Source of the DNA: CAJWOS01 sp964502005
Lineage (GTDB): Bacteria; Myxococcota_A; UBA796; UBA2385
NCBI GenBank assembly: GCA_964502005.1
Contig: CAZCUX010000006.1
Span: 186,001-250,000 of the forward strand
DNA: 64,000 nucleotides
Direction of reading: 5' to 3'
Shown here: positions 17,381-25,812 of the stretch, piece by piece
Layout of the letters: each line of letters begins with the position of its first letter
Position numbering within the stretch: the stretch's first letter is position 1
The notes under the pieces: model-generated
The model's database searches: none
What the model was told of the DNA's origin: nothing
Seen by the model: only the letters and a program-made list of their open reading frames with translations
Position numbers and translations under genes: made by a program

Positions 17381-17865
17381 GGCGTACCCACTTGCGGTGT
17401 GGGAAGGCCAAGGCTCGAAAGGCCGCCCATCCCGTTGAGTTGCTCCCACAACGACGCCGCTTGGGGGTACGCCTGCTCTTGCCAGCGGTTGCGGTCCCAC
17501 AGCTCGAACCAAGTGCCCGCCGTGAACAAGTACAGCTCTTTGTCGAGGCCCAATAGCGCGCGGAGTTCCTTCGGAATCAGCATCCGGCCGGCCGAGTCGA
17601 TGGGAACTTGTTGCGCGGTGGAGTGCACTGCAAGCGCAAAGAGGCGGGCTCGTGGGTCGAGAGGGTCGGAGGCTTGGTACTTCTCTGCCATCTTGGCGAA
17701 GTCCTCGACCCGGTAGAACGCCAGACCTGCCCCGGGGCCGCCATTTGCAAACGCAACCATATTCCCCACGCCCGCCAGCTCCAGGGCGCTCCGCAAACGC
17801 GACGGCAGCATCACTCGACCTTTTGGGTCGAGCAGAAGCTCGGCGTTGAGGGATGGAAGCAGCAT
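17377..17865 (-). CDS. mraZ: Transcriptional regulator / division protein MraZ
   Basis: 162-residue protein with two SpoVT-AbrB-like repeats: an N-terminal half with AELLLDPKGRVMLPSRLR and a C-terminal half with QVPIDSAGRMLIPKELRALL, the hallmark of MraZ. In characterised bacteria MraZ binds repeats upstream of itself and represses the dcw operon. The start ATG at 17863-17865 gives the standard N-terminus; a longer frame reaching 17961 is Pro/Arg-rich and unlike the family. About 90 bases upstream are GTGG-type direct repeats that could be its own operator. It is the first gene of the cluster. Confidence 0.96.
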   Translation of the reverse strand: MLLPSLNAELLLDPKGRVMLPSRLRSALELAGVGNMVAFANGGPGAGLAFYRVEDFAKMAEKYQASDPLDPRARLFALAVHSTAQQVPIDSAGRMLIPKELRALLGLDKELYLFTAGTWFELWDRNRWQEQAYPQAASLWEQLNGMGGLSSLGLPTPQVGTP

Positions 17866-18469
17866 CGACCAACGGCTTGGCTCGCGCCGGGTACGCCCGG
17901 GGCGTGGCGGGGGGAACAAGGAGGGCAGGTGGGAGGACGAATCGTCGCTTCGTCGATCCACATCGTCCCACTTTGACTACTCGCTGATCCACTCACCTGC
18001 CACAGCGTTGGTGATTCGAATTCAAGATTGTGCGTAAACACGTCGTTTTGGAGTTGTGGGTTTCCGTGGAACGATCGGAGAGTCCGGGGGTAATTCCGCG
18101 CACCGGTTGGGGCGGGACCGGAAACGGGGTCCGAAAATACTCTTGACTCGACAATGCTACTTGTTCCACATCCGTTCCACGAAAACTTAGCGAATATGCA
18201 TATTTTGTAGATGGCGACGTGAAAGTTCGCGACAGATCCAGGCGCGCCAACAAGGCCAGGGTTGGTCGCTTGGGTCACGAGGTGGGACAAAGTGGTAGGG
18301 CGAAAAGGGCCGCCTGGATCAGTCTTGACGCGTCCAGCATTCGCGGATCGCGGAAACGGGCGTCTGGGAGGAATGGAGGCGAAAAATATGCGCGTCGGAA
18401 GGATTCACGTTACGTAGGAGGTTTGTGCAGCGGTCGGCGGTCCAGACCACGCAGACCCCGGAGTGCAGC
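17866..18469. other. 604-base divergent control region (mraZ / smpB)
   Basis: No supported gene. The mraZ side carries GTGG repeats (17956-18003). The middle is the most AT-rich stretch nearby (around 18185-18215, including a palindromic ATGCAT), a plausible place for divergent promoters, but I cannot assign a confident -35/-10 pair. A TTGACT at 18143-18148 lacks a good -10 partner. Confidence 0.6.
17956..18003 (-). promoter_or_regulatory. Candidate MraZ operator (GTGG repeats)
   Basis: Reading the minus strand there are GTGGCA (17998-18003), GTGGAT (17987-17992), GTGGGA (17966-17971) and GTGGAT (17956-17961). Offsets are 11, 21 and 10 bases, close to whole helical turns. Characterised MraZ sites are short TGGG-type direct repeats with about 10-base period just upstream of mraZ, so the arrangement fits autoregulation. 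Assignment is by pattern and position only. Confidence 0.5.
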
Positions 18470-18934
18470 ATGGCCAAAGGCTCCGAAGCGGTTCGCCTCA
18501 TCGCCGAAAATCGCAAAGCCCGACACGATTACGAGATTCTCGACCGCGTAGAAGCAGGGATGCTGCTCGCCGGCTCGGAGGTGAAGTCGCTTCGTGGCGG
18601 AAAGGGAAATATCGCCGAGTCGTTCGTCAAGTTCGTGCGCGGCGAGGCGTTTCTTATCGACAGTCACATCCCGCCCTACGCCCAGGCCAACCAGTTCAAT
18701 CACGAGCCCCGGCGGATTCGGAAGCTGTTGATGAAGCGTTCCGAGCTCGACAAGCTCGAAGAAAAGGTACAGTTGAAGGGCCTTTCGCTCATTCCCCTGA
18801 AAATGTATTTCAAGGGCGCTTGGGTGAAGGTCGAACTGGGGCTTGGTCGTGGCCAGAAGTCCCACGACAAGCGGCACGCCCTCAAAGAAAAGCAAGACCG
18901 GCGGGAAATCGACCGCGCGCTCCGCGAGCGCTGA
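18470..18934 (+). CDS. smpB: SsrA-binding protein
   Basis: 154-residue tmRNA-binding protein of trans-translation, which rescues stalled ribosomes. Matches include AENRKARHDYEILDRVEAGM, LLAGSEVKSLRGGKGNI, IPPYAQANQFNHEPRRIRKL and the basic C-terminal tail KSHDKRHALKEKQDRREIDR that mimics the codon-anticodon stem in the ribosome. The ATG at 18470 with GGAG six bases upstream is preferred over an in-frame GTG at 18425, whose AGGAGG is too close. The gene reads away from the dcw cluster. A short GC hairpin plus CTTTT (18974-18995) follows it. No ssrA gene is seen in the window. Confidence 0.97.
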   Translation: MAKGSEAVRLIAENRKARHDYEILDRVEAGMLLAGSEVKSLRGGKGNIAESFVKFVRGEAFLIDSHIPPYAQANQFNHEPRRIRKLLMKRSELDKLEEKVQLKGLSLIPLKMYFKGAWVKVELGLGRGQKSHDKRHALKEKQDRREIDRALRER

Positions 18935-18973
18935 CAACGAGGGCCCCTTTCGGTGGGAGAAAGTGGAACGGCC

Positions 18974-18995
18974 GCGCGGGGGAACGCGCCTTTTC
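18974..18995 (+). terminator. Weak candidate terminator after smpB
   Basis: A five-pair GCGCG/CGCGC hairpin followed by CTTTT, 40 bases after the smpB stop. The stem is short, so termination is likely partial. Confidence 0.35.
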
Positions 18996-19083
18996 CGTGC
19001 AGACACGAGAACCCCTGGTTCCACCGTTGCCCCAGCCGGTGTGCCAGGGTACGGGCGCACTCTCTCTCGTGTCGGGTTTGGGA

Positions 19084-20400
19084 ATGACGGGCTGGTTGGC
19101 AAAAGCGAGCGTTTTGGCGTCCGGACTGGGGCTTGGCCCCCTTCTGAGCGGAATTGGCGCGGGTTGGATCGTATCTGCGGCCCTCCTCGCAAAAGACCGC
19201 TTCTTGGGCTTGGCCGCGGCGTCTGCAATGGGCCTCGGGGTGTCGTTGTACCTCGGCAAGCAGCACCATCCGAGCCATGCGCCGTCCGTGTGCAATGTAG
19301 ATGAAGTGTTCAACTGCGATGTGGTGAACACAAGCGCGTATGCGGAGATTGCGGGCGTACCGATTGCGCTGATTGGCGCTGCGTTCTACGCCGCCGTGCT
19401 GTTTGTGTCGGTCATGGCGCGGCAATCCCCCGATGTCCACAAGCGCGCGGCGCACCTGATTGCTGCCGGCGGCATTCTCTCCGTCGGCTACTCTGTGTTC
19501 TTGGCGTGGGCCTCGGCGCAGTTGGGCGCGTGGTGCTTGTTCTGCATTTCGCTCTACGGCGTCAACGCCATTCTCTTGGGCGGCGGCCTGTGGGCGGTGA
19601 AAGAGAGCGGCGTGTCGCTTGGCGCGGGCGTATCCGAGGCGGCGCTTGGAAAGTCGGATGCTTCGTTCACAAAGATGGCCTCCGCGGCGTTTGTGGTGTT
19701 CCTCGCCTCGATGTTTTGGTACCGGTCTATGGGCGACACCTCCGGCGGTCCTGCGCCGGTGACCAAAGCGGCCGATGGTTCGGTGAATGTTTCGGGGTTG
19801 GTGGGTCCTGTGGCCAGCGGCGTTGCGCTGGATGGCACGGAGCCGATTTACGGAAATCCCGCTGCGCCCTACACCATCGTCGAGTGGGCCGACTTCGAGT
19901 GTCCCCATTGCGGCTTGGTAGCGCCGCAGCTCAAGAAGCTGGTGGACGCCCATCCCGAAGTAAAGGTGGCCTTCCGCAACTACCCCCTGAGCAATCGCTG
20001 CAACCCCAACGTCGGCTCGTCGTTTCATGAACATGCGTGCGACGCGGCTGCTGCGGCGGAATGTGCAGGCAAGCAGGGCAAGTTCTGGGAGCTGACCGGG
20101 TTGATGTTCATGAACCAGTCGTTCTTGGATGTCGAGAGCATCAAGATGATGGCGGAACAAAAGCAGTTGGATGTTGCGGCGCTCACGGCGTGTATGGCAG
20201 ATCCCTCCACCGAGCTTGCGGTGCGCGCGGATGTGGACGCAGGTGAGAAAGCGGGCATCACAGGCACCCCCGCGCTGTTTTTGATGGGTGCGCACGGCGA
20301 CGGCGTCTGGGTGAAGCTGACCGCAGGGCCGGAAGATGTGCCGACGATTCTGGACGCGCACAAAGCAAAAGGTGGGCCGCTTCCCGTCACAGGCGGCTGA
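19084..20400 (+). CDS. VKOR-thioredoxin (DsbA-like) fusion, disulfide formation protein
   Basis: 438 residues joining a vitamin K epoxide reductase-type membrane domain (about 5-215) to a periplasmic DsbA/thioredoxin-like domain (about 250-438). The VKOR part has the loop cysteines C70 and C78 and the membrane CxxC at C151/C154 (AWCLFCIS). The thioredoxin part has the active-site CPHC at 273-276 (ADFECPHCG). In characterised VKOR homologues the membrane part passes electrons from the thioredoxin partner to quinone, so this single protein could make and recycle periplasmic disulfides without DsbB. The start ATG at 19084 gives a clean first membrane segment; upstream open frame is smpB out of frame and spacer. 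The Cys-rich Sel1-repeat protein at 45172-47718 is a plausible substrate type. Confidence 0.88.
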   Translation: MTGWLAKASVLASGLGLGPLLSGIGAGWIVSAALLAKDRFLGLAAASAMGLGVSLYLGKQHHPSHAPSVCNVDEVFNCDVVNTSAYAEIAGVPIALIGAAFYAAVLFVSVMARQSPDVHKRAAHLIAAGGILSVGYSVFLAWASAQLGAWCLFCISLYGVNAILLGGGLWAVKESGVSLGAGVSEAALGKSDASFTKMASAAFVVFLASMFWYRSMGDTSGGPAPVTKAADGSVNVSGLVGPVASGVALDGTEPIYGNPAAPYTIVEWADFECPHCGLVAPQLKKLVDAHPEVKVAFRNYPLSNRCNPNVGSSFHEHACDAAAAAECAGKQGKFWELTGLMFMNQSFLDVESIKMMAEQKQLDVAALTACMADPSTELAVRADVDAGEKAGITGTPALFLMGAHGDGVWVKLTAGPEDVPTILDAHKAKGGPLPVTGG

Positions 20401-20509
20401 CACAAACCCGATGCCTCCCAAGCCCGTGGGTGCGCTGCGCGGCGGCATCGGTTGACGAGACATAGTTCCGTAGCAGCCGGCAAGGTTTTGCACCGGCGCG
20501 GAGGTCAGG

Positions 20510-21382
20510 ATGTCCGAACGTTGGGCCCAGGTTTGGGTCGACCTTCCTTCTTCCGCGGTCGAAGCGGTCAGCGCGGTCGCGTTCGCCGCAGGCTGTGCGG
20601 GCACCCAAGAGGACCTTCCGCCCGGCGTGCCGCTTCAGGTGTTGCAGCCGTGGGAGAAAGGGCCTCCGCCGCCTCCTCCAGCCCAAGTGCGGTTTCGGAT
20701 GTGGTTCGCCGAGGACGATGCGGGAACGGCCCGCGCTGCCCTTCGGGATGCGGTCGCCAACATCGCCGGTGCAGGCGAAGTGCAACTGCAATGGGATGAC
20801 GAGCAAGACTGGGCAGAGGCGTGGCGTGCTGGCTTCGAGCGCCTCGAAGTGGGGCGGGGCATCGCTGTTGCAGCTCCTTGGAACGCACAGCCAGGCGACC
20901 TCATCATTGAGCCCGGGCTCGCTTTCGGTACGGGCGAGCACCCCACCACCCGCGCATGCTTGCGGGGCGTGATTCGGTACGCGGTACCCGGCCAGCGCGT
21001 GCTGGATGTAGGGTGTGGCACCGGTGTGCTTGCGCTCGCCGGCGCGCGGCTGGGAATGGAGGCGATGGGTACGGACATCGACCCCGATGCCGTGCGCATT
21101 GCGGCGGAAAACGCCACCCTCAATGGCTTGGTTGCGACCTTTACGACGGCGCCCCTCGCGGCGGTCACGACGCCAGCAGACCTCGTGGTGGCCAACATCT
21201 TCGCGGAGGTCCTTGTCACGATGGCCGATGACTTCGCGCGTTTGTGTACGGGCCATCTGGTGCTCGCAGGCATCCTCGCCGACCGCGCGCACTTGGTGGT
21301 CGATGCGTTGACGGCATTTACAGTGGTCGAGCGCGTGCAAGAAGGTGACTGGGTTCACCTCGACCTCGTGCCGCGGAGCTAA
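20510..21382 (+). CDS. prmA: Ribosomal protein L11 methyltransferase
   Basis: 290-residue SAM-dependent methyltransferase that trimethylates ribosomal protein L11. The N-terminal recognition domain (1-110) is followed by the diagnostic EPGLAFGTGEHPTTRACL, the SAM motif VLDVGCGTGVLALAGARLG and the NIFAEVL motif that corresponds to the usual N-I-L-A segment. A proline stretch (PPPPPP, about 52-58) sits in a loop of the N-terminal domain. The start ATG at 20510 has GGAGGTC upstream. rsmE begins four bases after its stop, the common prmA-rsmE pairing. Confidence 0.96.
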   Translation: MSERWAQVWVDLPSSAVEAVSAVAFAAGCAGTQEDLPPGVPLQVLQPWEKGPPPPPPAQVRFRMWFAEDDAGTARAALRDAVANIAGAGEVQLQWDDEQDWAEAWRAGFERLEVGRGIAVAAPWNAQPGDLIIEPGLAFGTGEHPTTRACLRGVIRYAVPGQRVLDVGCGTGVLALAGARLGMEAMGTDIDPDAVRIAAENATLNGLVATFTTAPLAAVTTPADLVVANIFAEVLVTMADDFARLCTGHLVLAGILADRAHLVVDALTAFTVVERVQEGDWVHLDLVPRS

Positions 21383-21386
21383 GGTC

Positions 21387-22076
21387 GTGCGCCGCTTTCC
21401 GTGTGCATCGTTGGCGCCCTTGGGGGCGCATGTGGTGCTCGAGGCCAGCACCTCGCACCACCTCTTGCACGTCACGCGGGTGCCGCGGGGTGCGCGTGTG
21501 GAGTTGTTTGACGGGGACGGGGCATCGGTCGAAGCGGAGCTGCTCGATGTTGTCGATGGGCAAGCGGTATTGCGGGTGTGTACCGACGTGCGTGCCGCGC
21601 CTGTTGCAGCACCGCTGTGCTTGGCCGCCGCGGTGACCAAAGGCTCGAAATACGAAGATGCGCTGCGAATGGCGGTAGAGCTGGGCGTCACCGAGGTGAT
21701 TCCTGTGCTTTCGGCGCGGTGTGTGGCACGCGGCGACCGCCGCGACCGCTGGCTACGGGTACTCGAAGGTGCGGCGGGCCAGTCGGGACGTTCTACGGTT
21801 CCTACCCTTCACCCCCTCCTGACCTTCGCGGAAATCCTCGGCGTGGGACAAGGTGGGATGCGGTGGGTGTGTGTGCCGGGAGCTGCGGGCGACATCGGCA
21901 CTGCGGCGGCGGCCACCGTCTTGGTGGGCCCCGAAGGTGGCTGGACCCCCGACGAAGTTTCTGCGGCGAAGGCGGCAGGATGGCAGGCCGTCGGCCTTGG
22001 CAGTACCGTGCTGCGTGCGGAAACAGCGGTCGCGGCGGCGCTTGTGCGTGTCCGCTGTCAGGGGCCCGCGCGATAA
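21387..22076 (+). CDS. rsmE: 16S rRNA (uracil1498-N3)-methyltransferase
   Basis: 229-residue SPOUT-family rRNA methyltransferase. The N-terminal PUA-like part (HLLHVTRVPRGARVELFDG) precedes the catalytic SPOUT part with AVTKGSKYEDALRMAVELGV, the knot motif VGPEGGWTPDEV and LGSTVLRAETAVAAAL. The start is placed at the GTG at 21387, which follows GGAGCTAAG; starting there the protein opens RRFPCASLAPLGAHV, the usual RsmE beginning. It is co-transcribed with prmA. There is no T-rich terminator immediately after, only a short GC hairpin at 22091-22110. Confidence 0.95.
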   Translation: MRRFPCASLAPLGAHVVLEASTSHHLLHVTRVPRGARVELFDGDGASVEAELLDVVDGQAVLRVCTDVRAAPVAAPLCLAAAVTKGSKYEDALRMAVELGVTEVIPVLSARCVARGDRRDRWLRVLEGAAGQSGRSTVPTLHPLLTFAEILGVGQGGMRWVCVPGAAGDIGTAAAATVLVGPEGGWTPDEVSAAKAAGWQAVGLGSTVLRAETAVAAALVRVRCQGPAR

Positions 22077-22282
22077 GAACCCTGCACGCGCGCGGGTGTC
22101 CTTGCCCGCGAGGCGTGCCGCGTCGCCGCGTTCGTGCTGTGGGATACCGGTCGAGCATCGCGTCGCGCAGGCGTTTTCCGATGCTTTGTTCTGCGGTACC
22201 CCGTCCGTCCTCGTTTCGGCCGCAGGCGAGGGACAGGGCCTCCCCCGAACGTGTGCACGGTCCCGTCGCGCCAAACGCAAAA

Positions 22283-22302
22283 CGGCCACACGAATGTGGC
22301 CG
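22283..22302 (-). terminator. Terminator for the MopE-type lipoprotein gene
   Basis: Minus-strand hairpin CGGCCACA/TGTGGCCG with a four-base loop, followed by TTTTGCGTTT, 21 bases beyond the stop at 22323. It may also slow read-through from rsmE on the other strand. Confidence 0.75.
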
Positions 22303-22322
22303 CTGGGCGGAGCCGGGGGGGC

Positions 22323-24626
22323 TCAGTCGTCGCGACGGCGCCGTGCGAGTGCGGTGATTCCGAGGAAGGACAACAAAGGCACCAGCAGGCCGGCAGTGCT
22401 CGTGGACGAGCTGCTGCCGCCGCATCCACCGGTTTCGGTGGCTTGGTCGGTCATGACGCGCTCGAACTCAAGCTCGACAGGCTGCGGGAACACCCAGATT
22501 TTGTCGTCAACCCAAGTGGCGTTGCCGTCTTCGTCTTCAACGATGACCATAACCGTGAAGATATAGCCGTCGCCTTCGGGGTCGATTTGCGGGGCCGTCC
22601 ACGTGATGGTCTGCGCGGTAGGCGAGCTCACGGCGACGTGGCCCAGTTCGTCGAGCTTGGAGTCTTGCTGGCTCCAGTCGAAGCTGAGGGTCTGGCCATC
22701 TTTTTCATAGACGAACACAGTCATCGTCGTGCTTTCGCCGGCGCCGATGGCCGTTTGGTTCATCTGAATGCCGCCAAAAATGGCGGGGCGAGAGGCCGTT
22801 TCGATGCAACCACCCGGCTCGGCGTCGTCCTGGATGAAGTTGCAGTTGTTGTCGCGGCCGTCACAATACTCGATAGCGGCGGGGTTTGTGTTCGGGTCGT
22901 CGTCGTCGCAGTCGAGGTCGAGCTCCGAGAAACCATCGCCGTCGTCGTCGACAAAGCTGGTGCCTTCGTCGACTTTGCCGTCGCAGTCGTTGTCTTTCTG
23001 GTCGGCGATTTCCATCGCGCCCGGATAGGTCTCGGGGTCGAAGTCGTCGCAGTCCCCTTCAACCTCGGTGACGCTGTCGCCGTCGTCATCGCCGCCAAGA
23101 CTGTTTTCGTCGATGGCGCCGTCACAGTCGTTGTCGAGGCCGTCGGGAAGCTCGGCGGCGCCGGGGTAGACGGTGATGTTGGCATCGTCGCAGTCTACGT
23201 TGCCCGCCGCGTCCATCTCGCTTCCCCAGCCGTCGCCATCGTCGTCGGAGGGGGGGTAGAGCGAACGCCAAAGGACCGTAGTGGAGGCGCGGCCAATCAA
23301 CTCGGATTGGTCGGTGACCTGCACGAGCAATGTGTCGGTGCCTTCGGCCAGGAGGTCGATGGGAATCTCGACGTAGACGTGGCCGCTGATGTCGTCGGGG
23401 CGACAGTCGGCGATTTTGGTCTCTCCGACGTGGCTGCGAATCTTGCAGACAAGCGTGTTCGCAGGCTGGTTCTTGTCGAACATGTCGACTTCAACCACCA
23501 GCGGGTCGGCGGACCGGTGCTGATAGCCAACCGGCGGATAGCGCACGGCGACTTCGGGCGCGACGTTCTCTGGGTCGAAGCCAATATTGCCCTTGGCGTT
23601 GACTTCTGCCTCAGGTGTGTCTTCGTCGTCGGAAGAAACGAGGATGGTGCAGAAGGCAGGGTCGAGGTCGACCGGGTTGAACAGCACCTTGAAGAAGGTC
23701 GCCTCACCCGGCAACAACTCGCGGTTGGTCATGTACGAGGTGTCGATAGAGTACGCGACATCGCAGTACGGATTTTCTTCGGGGGGCTCTTCGCCTGGAT
23801 CTGGCGGGGGTGGGGGCTTGATTTCGGGGAAGTTGACCTTGAGGATGCCGTCGCCCAGGTTGTGGATGTAGACAAACTCTTGGCTTTCTTCGCCGGGATA
23901 GTGGTGCCCGAGGTCGATGGTGGGCGAGCGCACGACCATGTTGCCCTTGCCCTGAATGGCCTCACCACGCATCAAAATGGTGTGACGGAACTCATCGGGG
24001 TCGCGGTAATACGCGGGCTCTTCGCCTTCACCCACTTCTTGGCTGACCGTCAAGATTTCGACGGAACCCCACGCGATGCCGGTGTCCGTGGGCACATAGC
24101 CGATTGTGAGGGGAATCTCGCAGTCGGGGGGCAGACGCGGGGTGTTGTCGTTGGATGCGTTGGACCCAGAGCCACCGCCATCGCTGCCGCCGCCATCGTC
24201 GCTGGACGAGCCATCATCGCCGCTGCTGCCGCTGCCGCTGCTGCCGCTGCTCCCACCCGCGGTGTCGTCGGTGACGAGGCGCGCGTTGGTCGAGCCTTCG
24301 CCGCCATCTTCGTCGACTTGGGGGCCGCTGCAAACCACGTCGTTGATGTTCCAACTCAATGTGAACGACTCAAGGAACATTTCGTCGCGCAAGCTGATGC
24401 TCGCGATTCCGAGGTCGACATCTCCCGTGTTTCGCAAAATCACCGTGCGCGTAGCCGATTCGCCAAAATCGAGCGTTCCAAAGTCGACCTGCTCGGACGA
24501 CAATTGCACTTCGGGGTACTTCACGATCTTGACGGGCGCTTCGATGACTCCCGTGCCACAACCGACCAGCGCAAGCGCCAGGGGGAGGGGCAGTACTCGA
24601 AGGGACGACGGGATTGTGCGGTTCAT
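22323..24626 (-). CDS. MopE-type metal-binding-repeat lipoprotein with C-terminal Cys/TM/Arg sorting-like tail
   Basis: 767-residue secreted surface-type protein. A lipoprotein signal ends in LALVGC (Cys23). Residues about 40-320 contain immunoglobulin-like choice-of-anchor segments (VDFGTLDFGESATRTVILRN; TIDLGHHYPGEESQEFVYI) interrupted by a Ser/Gly/Asp-rich linker. Residues about 450-590 carry repeats of the MopE metal-binding type (DCDDANITVYPGAAE, DGLDNDCDGAIDE, EGDCDDFDPETYPGA). The tail has Cys735, a Ser/Thr stretch, one membrane segment and RRRR two residues before the end, resembling the myxobacterial MYXO-CTERM sorting signal. Function unknown; the Asp-rich repeats should bind calcium or another cation. 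A good promoter lies about 120 bases upstream and a terminator directly downstream, so it is monocistronic. Confidence 0.85.
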   Translation of the reverse strand: MNRTIPSSLRVLPLPLALALVGCGTGVIEAPVKIVKYPEVQLSSEQVDFGTLDFGESATRTVILRNTGDVDLGIASISLRDEMFLESFTLSWNINDVVCSGPQVDEDGGEGSTNARLVTDDTAGGSSGSSGSGSSGDDGSSSDDGGGSDGGGSGSNASNDNTPRLPPDCEIPLTIGYVPTDTGIAWGSVEILTVSQEVGEGEEPAYYRDPDEFRHTILMRGEAIQGKGNMVVRSPTIDLGHHYPGEESQEFVYIHNLGDGILKVNFPEIKPPPPPDPGEEPPEENPYCDVAYSIDTSYMTNRELLPGEATFFKVLFNPVDLDPAFCTILVSSDDEDTPEAEVNAKGNIGFDPENVAPEVAVRYPPVGYQHRSADPLVVEVDMFDKNQPANTLVCKIRSHVGETKIADCRPDDISGHVYVEIPIDLLAEGTDTLLVQVTDQSELIGRASTTVLWRSLYPPSDDDGDGWGSEMDAAGNVDCDDANITVYPGAAELPDGLDNDCDGAIDENSLGGDDDGDSVTEVEGDCDDFDPETYPGAMEIADQKDNDCDGKVDEGTSFVDDDGDGFSELDLDCDDDDPNTNPAAIEYCDGRDNNCNFIQDDAEPGGCIETASRPAIFGGIQMNQTAIGAGESTTMTVFVYEKDGQTLSFDWSQQDSKLDELGHVAVSSPTAQTITWTAPQIDPEGDGYIFTVMVIVEDEDGNATWVDDKIWVFPQPVELEFERVMTDQATETGGCGGSSSSTSTAGLLVPLLSFLGITALARRRRDD

Positions 24627-24746
24627 CGGTGCTTCCTCGGTTGGAAGGCGGCGTCGCGGGGGGAGGTGCGGTGCCGTTCATCCTCGGTCAGACGATCGTT
24701 TCATTGCAGAATGAACGCTCGACCGGACGGAAGATTGTGGATGGCA

Positions 24747-24776
24747 TTTGTAGCTGTTTTGGGGGTGGAATGTCAA
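24747..24776 (-). promoter_or_regulatory. Sigma-70-type promoter for the MopE-type lipoprotein gene
   Basis: On the minus strand TTGACA (24771-24776) is separated by 18 bases from TACAAA (24747-24752). The -35 box is perfect and the -10 matches four of six, about 120 bases before the start codon at 24626. Confidence 0.55.
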
Positions 24777-24831
24777 CGCATCGAAAGAACGAGAAATAAG
24801 GTCGATGCGTTGCGTTCGTGCAGTAGCCCTT

Positions 24832-25812
24832 CTACCGCGTGGAGGGTGCCTGGGCGGAGCGCATCCGAATACAACTGGGCAGCACATCAAAGCGCGCGGG
24901 CAAGCCGCCGGGCTGCTCACCGTCAAGGTCGATTTGCGCTTCGCCATCGCCGACTACCCGCGCTTCGAGCCAGCGGGCTTGGAAGTGGCGCACGCCTGGC
25001 CAGCGGTCGAGGGAGCCGTCGTACAAGCGGCGCGACCGGGCAAGCTGGATGACGAAAGGGTCGGGAGGCAGGATGGTGACATCAAAAAAACCATCCGTGG
25101 GTGCGCCGGCTTGTCCAACATTCATTCCACCACCGCAGTAGCGACCGTTGGCCACAAACGCGGACAGCACCTCGGTTTCGCGCTCATGAATGCCATCGGC
25201 GCTCTCCCACCGCAAGTGGACCCGCGGCGCGACGTAAGACCACGCGGTCTGTACGGTCGCGGCATAAAACGTCGCAAGGCCGCCCCATGACTTGGACATT
25301 GCGTTGGCTCGCTTGACAACCTCGCCGTTTGCGCCGAAGCCAGCGACATTGATGAAATACTCGGCACGGGGTGTAGGGCCGGACAAGGTGACGCGCCCAA
25401 CATCCCAGGCGTGCAGCGGCCCCTTTGCGGCGAGCTGTACGGCATCATCGAGTTTCTTCGGTACCTTCAACGACTTTTGAAGGTCGGAGCCCGTTCCGAG
25501 TGGCAAGGTCGCAAAGACCGCATCGCCGATAGGAGCGCCATTCTCGTCCAACATCCCCTGCACGACTTCATGGCACGTACCATCGCCGCCGACCGCGACA
25601 ATCGTGCGCGCGCCGGACGCGCACGCCTCCCGCGCAAGGTGTGTGGCGTGCCGTGGACCCTCGGTGGGGAGGATGTGCGGGTCGGCAAAGTGGCGTCGTA
25701 TCGTCTCGATGAGGTGTGTACGCCCACGCCCGGCCCGGCCGGCGCCCGCTTTCGGGTTGACGATAAAGACGGCGCGTTCAGTGTGACGCGATTCGGCTGG
25801 CAGAGCGTTCAC
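24832..25812 (-). CDS. Diacylglycerol kinase-family lipid kinase
   Basis: 326-residue protein of the DagK/YegS fold. The N-terminal catalytic domain starts AVFIVNPKAGAGRAGRG, contains the nucleotide-binding VAVGGDGTCHEVVQGML, and ATLPLGTGSDLQKSL in the position of the family's GTANDFA motif. The C-terminal beta domain has DGFFDVTILPP and VVGDGEAQIDLDGEQ. It should phosphorylate diacylglycerol or a related lipid at the membrane surface. The start is the GTG at 25810-25812, which has an excellent GGAGG six bases before it, rather than the upstream ATG at 25890, which has none. The neighbours on both sides are separated by terminator or promoter signals. Confidence 0.88.
   Translation of the reverse strand: MNALPAESRHTERAVFIVNPKAGAGRAGRGRTHLIETIRRHFADPHILPTEGPRHATHLAREACASGARTIVAVGGDGTCHEVVQGMLDENGAPIGDAVFATLPLGTGSDLQKSLKVPKKLDDAVQLAAKGPLHAWDVGRVTLSGPTPRAEYFINVAGFGANGEVVKRANAMSKSWGGLATFYAATVQTAWSYVAPRVHLRWESADGIHERETEVLSAFVANGRYCGGGMNVGQAGAPTDGFFDVTILPPDPFVIQLARSRRLYDGSLDRWPGVRHFQARWLEARVVGDGEAQIDLDGEQPGGLPARFDVLPSCIRMRSAQAPSTR

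Noticed and set aside
18425..18469. Upstream GTG start for smpB
   Set aside because: The AGGAGG lies only about three bases from the GTG, and the extra residues are not SmpB-like; the ATG at 18470 has a better ribosome site.
20408..20451. CCGATGCC/GGCATCGG hairpin between the VKOR fusion and prmA
   Set aside because: Large loop and no T-tract; too weak to call a terminator or riboswitch.
18700..20604. 634-codon open frame on the minus strand
   Set aside because: Antisense to smpB and the VKOR-thioredoxin gene; Arg/His-rich with no domain.
22134..25052. 972-codon open frame on the plus strand
   Set aside because: It is antisense to the MopE-type lipoprotein gene and the lipid kinase gene; the long frame is a by-product of high GC and Asp-rich repeats, with no domains of its own.
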